Notes: generated from the sequence alone by a model not told the origin. 32,257 nt of DNA from Reyranella sp. (GCA_022844015.1 JALHMO010000077.1:1-32257); one strand, 5' to 3'; counted from the stretch's first letter, positions 8,013 through 15,795 are shown. A program made the numbers and translations.

Positions 8013-9302
8013 ATGACCGACACGACTGATCTGCTCGCGCGGCGCAACGCCGCCCTGGGGGTGGGCGCGCCGCTGTTCTACGAGGTGCCGCTGCATATCG
8101 TGCGCGGCGACGGCATCCACCTGTTCGACGCCGACGGCCGCCGCTACGTCGACATGTACAACAACGTGCCGTGCGTCGGCCATGCCAACCCGCACGTCGT
8201 CGAGGCGATGGCGCGCCAGCAGGCGACGCTGAACGTGCACAGCCGCTACCTGCACGAGGGCGTCGTGGCGTTCGCGGAGCGCCTGGCCGCGCTGCACGGC
8301 CCCGAGATCGAGAGCGTCATCCTGAGCTGCAGCGGCACCGAGGCCAACGAGGTGGCGCTCCGCATGGCGCGCTTCGCCACCGGCAAGCGCGGCATCCTGT
8401 GCACCAACGCGACCTATCACGGCAACAGCGAGCTGGTGGGCTCTCTCAACCGCCTCAGCCAGCAAGCCGATCCGAAAGCGAACCCGGCGGTGCGCAGCTT
8501 CGCCTTCCCGGAGAAGTATCGGCCGATCGCCGCCAACCTCGGCGAGGCCGAGCTGTGCGACGCCTACCTGGCCGGGCTCGGCGAGGCGATCGCCGCCCTG
8601 CAGGCCAACGGCGAGGGCGTCGCGGCGCTGATCGTCTGCTCGATCCTCGCCAACGAAGGCCTGCCCGACATTCCAGCGGGCTTCATGCCGCGCGCTGCCG
8701 CGATGGTCCGCGCCGCCGGCGGCCTGGTGATCGCCGACGAGGTGCAGGCGGGCTACGCGCGCACCGGCACCTGGTGGGGCTACGAGGTGACCGGCTTCAC
8801 GCCGGACATCGTCGTCACGGGCAAGCCGATGGGCGCCGGCCTGCCGCTCGCCGCCACCGCGGCGAGCCGCGCGCTGGTCGAGACGTTTCGAGCCAAGACG
8901 CGCTACTTCAATACCTTCGCCTCCTCGCCGCTGCAGGCGGCGGTCGGCATGGCGGTGCTGGACGAGATCGAGACCCGCGACCTGCGCGGCAACGTGACGA
9001 AGGTCGGCGCCGCGCTCAAGGCGTCGCTGACCCAGCGCAAGGGCGCCAGCGCCGCAATCGGCGACGTGCGCGGCCACGGCCTGTTCGTCGGCGTTGAGCT
9101 GGTGAAGCCGGCCGACGGGTCGCCCGACATGGAGATCGCCAAGCGGGTGATCAACCGGCTGAAGGACAAGGGCTTCCTGACCAGCAACGCCGGCGCCTTC
9201 GCCAACGTCGTGAAGCTCAGGCCGCCGCTGGTGTTCTCGCACGAGGACGCCGCCCAGTTCCTCGACGCCTGGGACGAGACCATCGCCGAAGTCGCGGCAT
9301 GA
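8013..9302 (+). CDS. Class III PLP-dependent aminotransferase / phospho-lyase family enzyme
   Basis: A 429-residue fold-type I PLP enzyme. The PLP Lys is Lys271 in VTGKPMGAG; the cofactor-nitrogen Asp lies in IADEVQAGYARTG; the phosphate-binding segment is SCSGTEANEVAL; NATYHGNS is also typical. Length fits the family. The ATG is preceded by GGAGGGGAG. Its stop overlaps the next start (ATGA), which is translational coupling to an APH-fold kinase. Class III enzymes next to, or fused to, APH kinases include the ammonia-releasing phospho-lyases for phosphoethanolamine and 5-phosphohydroxylysine (human AGXT2L1 and AGXT2L2, the latter paired with kinase AGPHD1). I therefore infer an O-phospho-amine lyase rather than a plain transaminase, but the generic aminotransferase call cannot be excluded by reading. 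Confidence 0.9.
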   Translation: MTDTTDLLARRNAALGVGAPLFYEVPLHIVRGDGIHLFDADGRRYVDMYNNVPCVGHANPHVVEAMARQQATLNVHSRYLHEGVVAFAERLAALHGPEIESVILSCSGTEANEVALRMARFATGKRGILCTNATYHGNSELVGSLNRLSQQADPKANPAVRSFAFPEKYRPIAANLGEAELCDAYLAGLGEAIAALQANGEGVAALIVCSILANEGLPDIPAGFMPRAAAMVRAAGGLVIADEVQAGYARTGTWWGYEVTGFTPDIVVTGKPMGAGLPLAATAASRALVETFRAKTRYFNTFASSPLQAAVGMAVLDEIETRDLRGNVTKVGAALKASLTQRKGASAAIGDVRGHGLFVGVELVKPADGSPDMEIAKRVINRLKDKGFLTSNAGAFANVVKLRPPLVFSHEDAAQFLDAWDETIAEVAA

Positions 9303-10294
9303 GCGAGGCCGGGCAGGCCTATGCGCCGGCCGCCCGGCAGGCGCTGGCGGCATTCGGCGTCGCGCCGGCCGAGGTGCGCTTCGTGAACATGAGCGAGAAC
9401 GTCACCTTCCGCGTGACCGATTCGCGCGACGGCGCGCTGCTGGTGCTGAGGCTGCACCGGCCGTGGTACCACGACATCGAGGAGCTGAAGTCGGAGCATC
9501 AGTGGACGCGTGCCCTGGTCGAGGCTGGCGTGGCGGCGCCCGAGCCGCTGCTGACGACGGCCGGCGACAGCTTTACGCAGGTCGACGTCCCGGCAACCGG
9601 CGAGCGGCGCTGGGCTGGCCTGGCGCGCTGGGTGAACGGCGAGCTGCTGGATCATGTCGTGAAGCGGGAAACCGACCCGGCCGCGACCCTGCGTTACTTC
9701 GGCCAGCTCGGCAGCCTCATGGCGGCAATGCACGACCAGGCGACCGGCTGGACGCCGCCTTCCGGCTTCAGGCGACACGCGCTCGACGCGGACGGGCTGA
9801 TGGGTCCGGCGCCGTTCTGGGGCCCGTTCTGGGACCACCCCATGTTCTCCGCCGACCAGCGCGATCTGCTGCTGCGGACGCGCGACACGCTGCACGCCGC
9901 GCTGATGCGCTACGGCAAGCCGGCGCGCACCTTCAGCCTGATCCATGCCGACCTGCATCCGCGCAACGTGGTGATCCACGGCAGCCATGCCGCGGTCATC
10001 GATTTCGACGACGCCGGCTTCGGCTGGCACCAGTACGATCTCGCCGTCGCCCTGGTCTCGTACCAGGACGACGGCGCGTTCCCGGCGATCCGCGATGCCT
10101 GCATCGCCGGCTATCGCTCGGTGCGGGCGATCAGCGACGGCGATCTCGCCCTGCTGCCGATGTTCCTGCTGATCCGCGACCTGGCGCAGATCGGCTGGTG
10201 CGGCCAGCGTCCCGAGCTGCCGCGCGCCGACAACCTGGCGCGCCTCAGCGAGCGCGTCTGCCGGATCGCGGCGCGCTTCGAGCCCGTTTGCTGA
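9299..10294 (+). CDS. APH-fold (aminoglycoside/homoserine/hydroxylysine kinase-like) phosphotransferase
   Basis: A 331-residue kinase of the APH/choline-kinase fold. The catalytic loop is HADLHPRN at residues 216-223 (Asp218 base, Asn223 metal ligand), and the metal-binding VIDFDDAG contains Asp235. The N-lobe begins with SENVTFRV, as in small-molecule kinases such as SrkA and hydroxylysine kinase. The start ATG overlaps the stop of the upstream PLP gene by 4 bp, so the two proteins are made together. From this linkage I infer that it phosphorylates the hydroxyl of an amino alcohol, which the PLP enzyme then eliminates. A resistance role is unlikely in this setting. The exact substrate is unknown. 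Confidence 0.85.
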   Translation: MSEAGQAYAPAARQALAAFGVAPAEVRFVNMSENVTFRVTDSRDGALLVLRLHRPWYHDIEELKSEHQWTRALVEAGVAAPEPLLTTAGDSFTQVDVPATGERRWAGLARWVNGELLDHVVKRETDPAATLRYFGQLGSLMAAMHDQATGWTPPSGFRRHALDADGLMGPAPFWGPFWDHPMFSADQRDLLLRTRDTLHAALMRYGKPARTFSLIHADLHPRNVVIHGSHAAVIDFDDAGFGWHQYDLAVALVSYQDDGAFPAIRDACIAGYRSVRAISDGDLALLPMFLLIRDLAQIGWCGQRPELPRADNLARLSERVCRIAARFEPVC

Positions 10295-10371
10295 CGGGCG
10301 CCATTACGGGAAAGACCTCCAGCAGGCCGGCGCGCACCGGGATGGCGTGAGATGACAGTCGGTCATGGCTG

Positions 10372-10397
10372 GGGCACGCCACTGGAGTGGCGTGCCC
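10372..10397 (+). terminator. Perfect 12-bp inverted repeat downstream of the kinase gene
   Basis: GGGCACGCCACT at 10372-10383 is followed after 2 nt by its exact complement AGTGGCGTGCCC at 10386-10397. It begins 78 bp after the stop of the kinase gene. There is no U-tract, so it may be a terminator, a 3' stabiliser or the edge of the repeat element that follows. Confidence 0.45.
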
Positions 10398-10432
10398 ATA
10401 GCCGCTGACATTGGTCGAAGACCCGACAAGTT

Positions 10433-10569
10433 CCTCATCCTGAGGAGGCCGCGTAGCGGCCGTCTCGAAGGATGGGCTGCATACGAAGTCGCCGAAGCAG
10501 GTGTCGCAGCACCCGGTTTGTTGCCGACCCGTCGAGACGCGGCCCTCCAGGCCGCTCCTCAGGGCGAGG
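10433..10569. repeat. Long inverted-repeat element with palindromic arms
   Basis: Arm A (10433-10470) and arm B (10531-10569) are imperfect inverted copies of each other: both read CCTC-two variable bases-CCTGAGGAG, then a GC-rich palindrome, then GTCTCGA. Each arm also contains its own hairpin: GGCCGC/GCGGCC at 10447-10461 in A and GCGGCC/GGCCGC at 10539-10555 in B. The ~60-nt middle is unique. Together the arms could fold into a structure of about 137 nt. I recognise the CCTGAGGAG...GTCTCGA pattern as like palindromic elements dispersed between genes in Rhizobiales and relatives; that recollection was not checked. Together with the hairpin at 10372 and the terminator at 10621 it fills the 370-bp gene-free stretch 10295-10664, where I see no coding potential. 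Confidence 0.65.
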
Positions 10570-10620
10570 TCCCCTTGTAATTTGGCGCCTATGAGGCGTC
10601 GCGCCCCCAGCACACTCACG

Positions 10621-10647
10621 GAAGGGCGGGCCAACGGCCCGCCCTTC
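10621..10647 (-). terminator. Terminator hairpin of the stress-protein operon
   Basis: A perfect 12-bp GC-rich stem (GAAGGGCGGGCC at 10621-10632, loop AAC, GGCCCGCCCTTC at 10636-10647) lies 17 bp beyond the stop of the minus-strand gene at 10665. A U-run is lacking, which is common in high-GC genomes. Confidence 0.6.
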
Positions 10648-10664
10648 GCCCCGTGCAGCGCCGC

Positions 10665-11252
10665 TCAGCCCGGCCAGTTCGCCCGCATGCGGTCGACCTC
10701 GGCCTGGGTCGGCCGATACGGCGGCGCCTTGGGGTCGAAGCTCTTCCAGCCTTCCTTGCGATACTCGGCATCGCGCAGGACGGGATCGACCGGCTTGTAG
10801 CCCGCCATGATCGCTTCGGCGCGGCTCGCCTGGGCGTCGGGCACGCGCGCCGTCACCAGGGTGCCGCCCCGCCGAACCGCCTCGGAGTACACGTCGGCGT
10901 GGAGGCGATCCTCGCCGGCATCGATCAAGGCGCCGGCGACCCCGCCGGTCGCCGCGCCCGCCGCCGCACCGACGGCGGTGGCGGCGAGCCAGCCCGCGGC
11001 CACCACGGGACCGAGCCCGGGAATGGCGATCAGGCCGAGCCCTGCCAGCAGGCCGGCCGCCCCGCCGACGGCGCCGCCCATGCCGGCGCCCTTTGCCGCA
11101 TCGGAGACTTCATCGACGTCGGCGTACTGGGCGCTCACGTGCTTGTTGGCGACCAGGCTGATGTCCTTGGTCGGGATGCCGGCGGCCGCGAGGGCGTCGA
11201 CGGCCGCGTTGGCCTGGGCATAGGTGTCGTAGACTCGGCTCAAGGTCTTCAT
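10665..11252 (-). CDS. General stress protein, YflT-like N-terminal domain with glycine-zipper core
   Basis: A 195-residue protein. Residues ~3-45 (SRVYDTYAQANAAVDALAAAGI, then DISLVANK) match the general-stress YflT/17M-type domain. A long Gly/Ala-rich hydrophobic stretch at ~56-105 (GGAVGGAAGLLAGLGL and GAAAGAATGGVAGALI) looks like a glycine zipper or a membrane-inserting hairpin. The rest is hydrophilic, and residues after ~140 are rich in Tyr, Pro and Arg. There is no signal peptide. The start ATG has a strong AGGAGG that overlaps the stop region of the EF-hand gene 12 bp upstream, so the two form an operon. Divergent katE suggests an oxidative or general stress setting. Biochemical role is unknown. 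Confidence 0.75.
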   Translation of the reverse strand: MKTLSRVYDTYAQANAAVDALAAAGIPTKDISLVANKHVSAQYADVDEVSDAAKGAGMGGAVGGAAGLLAGLGLIAIPGLGPVVAAGWLAATAVGAAAGAATGGVAGALIDAGEDRLHADVYSEAVRRGGTLVTARVPDAQASRAEAIMAGYKPVDPVLRDAEYRKEGWKSFDPKAPPYRPTQAEVDRMRANWPG

Positions 11253-11264
11253 GCGTGCATCCTC

Positions 11265-11726
11265 CTACTGCTGGGCCGTCGTGACGACGTTGCCCTTGTA
11301 ATCGATGGCGATCTGGACGGGCTTGCCTTCGTGCTGGGCGGTACCGCGCCAGATGCCGTCGTCGTCCTTCTTCAGCGACGACACGTTGGCGAGGCCGTGC
11401 GCGACGGCGCGATCCTTGGCCTGTCCCTCGGTAAAGCTGTTGGAGCCCTTGAGCGGTGCGCCCGGCTCCGCCTTGCGCGGCGCATAGACGTCGGCCTTGC
11501 AGGCAGTCATGAACTCGGCCCGGGTGATCCTTCCATCGGACACTTGAACCTTGTCGCCGATGCGCATCAACGCGACGTAGCGGACGGACTCGCCATCGGA
11601 CAGAACGCCGTCGGCGTTGGCATCGGCCTTCTTCCACATGTCCTGGCACTCGGCATCGCTGGCGGACCAGGCCGGCGCAGCGAAGCCGATGGCGGCCAAT
11701 GCCGCGATCGCAACAAACCTGTTCAT
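11265..11726 (-). CDS. Secreted EF-hand-containing protein
   Basis: A 153-residue protein with a typical Sec signal peptide (MNRFVAIAALAAIGFAAPAWSA, cleavage near residue 22). Residues 35-46 (DANADGVLSDGE) form a canonical EF-hand calcium loop with Asp, Asn, Asp, Gly and the final Glu in place. A second, degenerate loop lies in SDGRITRAEF, where positions 1 and 3 lack acidic residues. The C-terminal part (DDDGIWRGTAQHEGKPVQIAIDY) resembles the PepSY-like or small outer-surface strand motif of periplasmic proteins, but I cannot assign it. The start ATG at 11726 has GGGAG 8 nt upstream; the longer open frame upstream is not coding-like. It is the first gene of an operon with the YflT-like protein. 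Confidence 0.75.
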   Translation of the reverse strand: MNRFVAIAALAAIGFAAPAWSASDAECQDMWKKADANADGVLSDGESVRYVALMRIGDKVQVSDGRITRAEFMTACKADVYAPRKAEPGAPLKGSNSFTEGQAKDRAVAHGLANVSSLKKDDDGIWRGTAQHEGKPVQIAIDYKGNVVTTAQQ

Positions 11727-11878
11727 CGATGACTCCCGTTGAAAGGGGCGAACGTTCCCCGTCCCCTCAACGCGCCTCGCCGCAACGGTTGCCAGCACCC
11801 GTGAAATAGTGGCTCGCGCAGTCCGCTCGACAGAAGCACCGCACCCTCGGGAGCGATCGCGATCACCAGTGTCCATTG

Positions 11879-11903
11879 GCAACGAAACCGACGGGGCCTC
11901 GTT
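11879..11903 (+). promoter_or_regulatory. Candidate EcfG-type promoter of katE
   Basis: GCAAC (11879-11883), a 16-bp spacer, then CGTT (11900-11903) matches the alphaproteobacterial general-stress sigma consensus GGAAC-N16/17-CGTT with one mismatch. It would start transcription near 11909, about 29 nt before the GTG at 11938. On the other strand GCAAC (11792-11788) is followed after 15 bp by CGTT (11772-11769), a similar but shorter-spaced candidate for the stress operon. Confidence 0.35.
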
Positions 11904-11937
11904 GACGCGCGAGAATCGTTCGCCAGCCGAGGTGCCC

Positions 11938-14022
11938 GTGAAGCAGAAGCCACCCAAAGTCATGCGATCCGCCAATGGCCGCTCCGGCGGCGAGACGCAC
12001 CAGACCACGACGTCGGACAAGCAGGCGCTGACGACCAACCAGGGCGTCCCGATCGCCGACAACCAGAACTCCCTCAAGGGCGGCGTGCGCGGCCCGACGC
12101 TCCTCGAGGATTTCGTCCTTCGCGAGAAGATCACGCACTTCGACCACGAGCGCATTCCCGAGCGCATCGTCCACGCGCGCGGCAGCGGCGCGCACGGCTA
12201 CTTCCAGCCGTTGAAGAACCTGTCGCGGCTGACCCGCGCCTCGTTCCTGCAGGATCCGTCGAAGCGGACGAAGGTGTTCGTGCGGTTCTCGACCGTGGCG
12301 GGCGGCGCCGGCTCGGTCGACACGCCGCGCGACGTGCGCGGCTTTGCCGTCAAGTTCTACACCGACGAAGGCAATTTCGACCTGGTGGGCAACAACATCC
12401 CGGTCTTCTTCATCCAGGACGCGATGAAGTTTCCCGACCTGGTGCACTCCGTGAAGATGGAGCCGGATCGCGGCTTCCCGCAGTCGGCCTCGGCGCACGA
12501 CACTTTCTGGGATTTCGTCAGCCTGATGCCCGAGAGCATGCACATGCTGATGTGGGCGATGTCGGATCGCGGCATCCCGCGCTCGCTGCGCCACATCGAG
12601 GGCTTCGGCGTCCACACCTTCCGCCTGGTCAATGCCAAGGGGGTCTCCACCTTCGTGAAGTTCCACTGGCGGCCCGGCCTGGGCATGGCCTCGACCCTGT
12701 GGGACGAAGCGGTGAAGATCGCCGGCGCCGATCCCGACTATCATCGCCGCGATCTCTGGCAGGCGATCGACTCGGGCGACTTCCCGGAATGGACGCTCAA
12801 CATCCAGGCATTCGACCAGGTGACGGCCGACGAGCTCGACTTCGACATCCTCGACCCGACCAAGATCATCCCGGAGGAGACGATCCCGCTGACGCCGATC
12901 GGCCGCATGGTGCTGACGGCGAACCCGGTGAACTTCTTCGCCGAGACCGAGCAGATCGCCTTCCATCCCGGCCACATCGTGCCGGGCATCGACTTCACCC
13001 CCGACCCGCTTCTGCAGGGACGGCTGTTCTCCTACCTCGACACCCAACTGTCGCGGCTCGGCGGGCCGAACTTCCACGAGATCCCGATCAACCGGCCGGT
13101 CTGTCCCATGCGCAACTTCCAGCGCGACGGCCACATGCGGATGAACCTGCAGCCCGGCCGGGTGAACTTCGAGCCGAGCTCGCTCGATCCGGGCAGCCCG
13201 CGCGAGAACCCGGTGCGGGGCTTCTCAAGCTTCCCCGATCCGGAGGGCGGGCCGAAGCTGCGCCAGCGGCCGGCGACTTTCGCCGACCACTACTCGCAGG
13301 CCCGGCAGTTCTGGCGATCGATGACGCCGCCCGAGCAAGGCCATATCGTGAATGCCTTCACGTTCGAGCTGAGCAAGGTCGAGACGCCGGCGATCCGCAA
13401 GCGCATGCTCGGTCACCTCGACCTCGTCGAGCCGGCGCTGGGCAAGCGGGTCGCGGCGGCGATGGGCATGACAGGGCAGGCCGAGCGCCTCATGCCGGCG
13501 GTGACGCCGCGCGACGATCTTCCGCCTTCCCCGGCTCTCAGCATCGTCGCCAAGACCCTCGAGACGTTGAAGGGGCGCACAGTCGCGGCGCTGGTGACGG
13601 ACGGCAGCGATGCGGCCCTCCTTCAAAAGGTCCGCCTGGCCGTCAGGAAGGAAGGCGGGCAGCTCGAGGTGGTGGCACCGCGGATCGGCGCCCCGAAGGA
13701 CGGCATCGTCCCCGACAGGCAGCTCGACGGGGCACCGTCGTGCCTGTTCGACGCCCTCGTCGTGCTGCCCTCGCGCGACGGCGCGCGGGAGCTGCTCGGC
13801 GCGGCCGCGGCCGTCGACTGGCTGCGCGACGGCTTCGCGCACCTGAAGGCCATCGGCTTCAGTGGGGATGCCGGGCCGCTGCTCGCCAAGGCTGGCATCG
13901 AGGCCGATCCCGCCCTGGGCGTCGTCGCCCTCGACGGCAGTCGCGGGCTCGACGCCTTCCTGGCGGCCGCGCGAAAATACAAGATCTGGGACCGCGAGCG
14001 GCTGGTCCGGCCGCAGCCTTAG
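11938..14022 (+). CDS. katE: Large-subunit catalase (HPII/KatE type)
   Basis: A 694-residue clade 2 haem catalase that dismutates H2O2. The N-terminal region runs into the highly conserved segment from LTTNQGVPIADNQNSLK through HFDHERIPERIVHARG; the catalytic His is His79 in IVHARGSGAHGYF. The distal Asn is in GNNIPVFFIQDA (~152) and the proximal haem Tyr is Tyr366 in RLFSYLDTQLSRLGG. Residues ~540-690 form the extra flavodoxin/DJ-1-like domain (RTVAALVTDGSDA onward) that marks the large-subunit type. The frame is open to 11809. I chose GTG 11938, with GAGG upstream, because it gives a usual leader length; ATG 11962 is an alternative. It lies opposite the stress operon, sharing a 211-bp control region. 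Confidence 0.93.
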   Translation: MKQKPPKVMRSANGRSGGETHQTTTSDKQALTTNQGVPIADNQNSLKGGVRGPTLLEDFVLREKITHFDHERIPERIVHARGSGAHGYFQPLKNLSRLTRASFLQDPSKRTKVFVRFSTVAGGAGSVDTPRDVRGFAVKFYTDEGNFDLVGNNIPVFFIQDAMKFPDLVHSVKMEPDRGFPQSASAHDTFWDFVSLMPESMHMLMWAMSDRGIPRSLRHIEGFGVHTFRLVNAKGVSTFVKFHWRPGLGMASTLWDEAVKIAGADPDYHRRDLWQAIDSGDFPEWTLNIQAFDQVTADELDFDILDPTKIIPEETIPLTPIGRMVLTANPVNFFAETEQIAFHPGHIVPGIDFTPDPLLQGRLFSYLDTQLSRLGGPNFHEIPINRPVCPMRNFQRDGHMRMNLQPGRVNFEPSSLDPGSPRENPVRGFSSFPDPEGGPKLRQRPATFADHYSQARQFWRSMTPPEQGHIVNAFTFELSKVETPAIRKRMLGHLDLVEPALGKRVAAAMGMTGQAERLMPAVTPRDDLPPSPALSIVAKTLETLKGRTVAALVTDGSDAALLQKVRLAVRKEGGQLEVVAPRIGAPKDGIVPDRQLDGAPSCLFDALVVLPSRDGARELLGAAAAVDWLRDGFAHLKAIGFSGDAGPLLAKAGIEADPALGVVALDGSRGLDAFLAAARKYKIWDRERLVRPQP

Positions 14023-14034
14023 GCCGCTGCCCCG

Positions 14035-14943
14035 TCAGGCCGTGCGATAGCGGCCCTCGGCGTCGACCGCCACACGGCCGTTCTCGATCAGCTCGTCGAG
14101 ATGCTGCGCGATGGTGCGTCTCTCTGCGTCGTCGACCCAGAGCTCCTGGATGTGCGGCGGGTAGAGCAGGCGCCGGGCAACGAGCTCGTCGAGCGTGAGC
14201 GGCGCGGCCTCGAGCCATCCCAGCAGACGCCGCTCGCGCTCGTCGATCTTGCCGGCGAACGCCGCAAGGTCATGCAGGAAGCGGTCGCGGTCGGTGTAGA
14301 CGCCGCGGTGGTGCGAGGTCACCCAGACCCGCGCCGGAATCTCGGGCAGGCGCTGCAGGGTGCGGCGGAAGTCGCCCAGGTTGGAGGTGGCATCGCCATA
14401 GTACGGGCCGAAGCCGGTGAGATCGATGTCGCCGATGAAGGCGACGCCCTCGGGCTCGACCAGCAGCACGCAATGGCCCGCCGTGTGGCCCGGCATGTGG
14501 AAGGCGCGCACGCGGCTGCCGCCCAGCTCCCAGATCATGCCGTCGCGATAGGCGATCGCATCGGGACGCGGCGCGTAGAAGAAGTCGCGCTGGAACTTGG
14601 CGAGCATCGCCGGCAGGCGCGCCTCGCTGCTGCCGTAGGAGGCGGCGAGCCCTGCCCAGCTGCGTGCCGCCGCGAGGTCGCGCTCGTGCACGTGCACGGC
14701 CGCCTTCGGGAGGCGGTGCAGGCCCGCCATGTGATCCTCGTGCACGTGCCCCAGAACGACCAGCTCGGTGGAGTCGAACGCCGGGCCGATGTGATTGGCG
14801 ACGATCGGCGTGTCGAACGCGACGCGCGTGTCGGCGCCCTCGATCATCACCTGGTTGCCGTCGGGATACTTGCCGCTCTTGTCGCCGAGGAAGACCGTGA
14901 CGCGGCCGAACTCGGCACGCTGGGGAACGAAACGCTGCAGCAA
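14035..14943 (-). CDS. MBL-fold metallo-hydrolase
   Basis: A 302-residue metallo-beta-lactamase-fold hydrolase. The zinc motif HVHEDH is at residues 66-71, followed by the further ligands in HMPGHTAGH, GDIDLTG and TSHHRG, so the binuclear site looks complete. The C-terminal ~60 residues (TLDELVARRLLYPP through QHLDELIENGRVAVD) look like a small winged-helix domain, seen in several glyoxalase-II-like MBL proteins. The start is a TTG at 14943: an in-frame stop lies 51-54 nt upstream with no ATG or GTG between, and the family's usual N-terminal FVPxRxxFGRVTVFLG begins just after it. It follows the TetR gene on the same strand with an 80-bp gap and may be co-transcribed. The substrate is unknown. 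Confidence 0.85.
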   Translation of the reverse strand: MLQRFVPQRAEFGRVTVFLGDKSGKYPDGNQVMIEGADTRVAFDTPIVANHIGPAFDSTELVVLGHVHEDHMAGLHRLPKAAVHVHERDLAAARSWAGLAASYGSSEARLPAMLAKFQRDFFYAPRPDAIAYRDGMIWELGGSRVRAFHMPGHTAGHCVLLVEPEGVAFIGDIDLTGFGPYYGDATSNLGDFRRTLQRLPEIPARVWVTSHHRGVYTDRDRFLHDLAAFAGKIDERERRLLGWLEAAPLTLDELVARRLLYPPHIQELWVDDAERRTIAQHLDELIENGRVAVDAEGRYRTA

Positions 14944-15023
14944 GGAACGGTACCGGGTTGGAGGTGCGGGTGCAGGCGGAGCTTGCTGCTTCTAGCCAAC
15001 GCCGGGCGCCGGCTCAATGGGAG

Positions 15024-15746
15024 TCAGGAGAGCCGGACGGCCGCCGCCTCCAGCATGTCGGCGAGGAGGTCGGCCAGGCGCTCGTGGTCCTCCCCGCCGT
15101 CGATCTGGGCCGACACGAACAGCCCGTCGGCGGTCGCCATGGTGATCCTGGCCAGCATCTCTGGCAGGCGGTCCGCACGGTGCCCGGGACGGCGCGGCAG
15201 CACCTGTCGCCAGAAATCGGCCATGTTGGCGATCACACGCCGGCGGATCTGCTTGAACAGGCGACGCGCCTGCATCTCGCCCGGCTGGCGCTGCAGGGAC
15301 AGCACCAGGCCGAGTCGCCAGAACTCCGGGTTGGACGCGATGCTCGCGATCGCCGAGCGGATGCGCCGGGCCACCTCGTCGCGGCGCGAGGCGTTTGCCG
15401 CCGGTGCGGACCAGCCCGGCAGGCTGGCCGACCATTGTGCGAAGCTGTGCTGGATCATCGCCGCGAACAGCGCGTCCTTGTCGGCGAAGTGCCAGTAGAC
15501 GGAGCTGGCCGGCAGGCCAGAACGCTCGACCACCTTCGAGATCGACGTGCCCTGGTAGCCGAGCTCGTGCGCCAGCGCGAAAGTCGCGTCGAGGATGCGC
15601 AGCCGTGACTCGGCGCCGCGCCGCCTCGGCTGGCGCGCAGCGGCCTCCGCCTTGCCGTGCGCGGCGCGCCCGCCGGCCTGCTTGCGTCGCTCGGTCGTCG
15701 CCCCCTTCGCCACTTTTGCCTTGCCGATCAATCCTGTAGTGATCAT
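15024..15746 (-). CDS. TetR/AcrR family transcriptional regulator
   Basis: A 240-residue TetR regulator as drawn. The helix-turn-helix occupies ~48-95 (RILDATFALAHELGYQGTSISKVVERSGLPASSVYWHFADKD in several parts), with a helical ligand domain after it. The first ~45 residues are a Lys/Arg-rich extension. The ATG at 15746 may not be the real start: a good minus-strand promoter (TTGAAA at 15777-15772, 16 bp, CATAAT at 15755-15750) would start RNA at about 15743, past that ATG. The GTG at 15713 (AAGG 5-9 nt upstream) would then be the start, shortening the protein by 11 residues. It is divergent from the HpaB-type gene, with a palindromic operator over its own promoter, so autorepression and control of the monooxygenase are likely. 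Confidence 0.88.
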   Translation of the reverse strand: MITTGLIGKAKVAKGATTERRKQAGGRAAHGKAEAAARQPRRRGAESRLRILDATFALAHELGYQGTSISKVVERSGLPASSVYWHFADKDALFAAMIQHSFAQWSASLPGWSAPAANASRRDEVARRIRSAIASIASNPEFWRLGLVLSLQRQPGEMQARRLFKQIRRRVIANMADFWRQVLPRRPGHRADRLPEMLARITMATADGLFVSAQIDGGEDHERLADLLADMLEAAAVRLS

Positions 15747-15777
15747 ACCATTATGGAGCGATCACTCCACATTTCAA
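15738..15777. promoter_or_regulatory. TetR operator and overlapping promoter
   Basis: A 29-bp interrupted palindrome occupies 15738-15766: outer arms AGTGATC (15738-15744) and GATCACT (15760-15766), and inner arms CCAT (15748-15751) and ATGG (15753-15756) around a single central base. All arm positions are symmetric; only the 3-bp connectors differ. The minus-strand promoter TTGAAA (15777-15772) - 16 bp - CATAAT (15755-15750) puts the -10 inside the operator. The ATG of the HpaB-type gene is 30 bp to the right. The geometry is that of a TetR autorepression site. Confidence 0.65.
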
Positions 15778-15795
15778 GCGAAGCGGAGGAACGGC

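Noticed and set aside
9299..10294. Aminoglycoside resistance gene
   Set aside because: Although it is of the APH fold, coupling to a class III PLP gene and the SENVTFRV N-lobe point to a metabolic small-molecule kinase.
11809..11937. Longer N-terminus for KatE from GTG 11809
   Set aside because: The extra 43 residues are not family-like, no good ribosome site precedes 11809, and the candidate promoter at 11879-11903 lies downstream of that codon.
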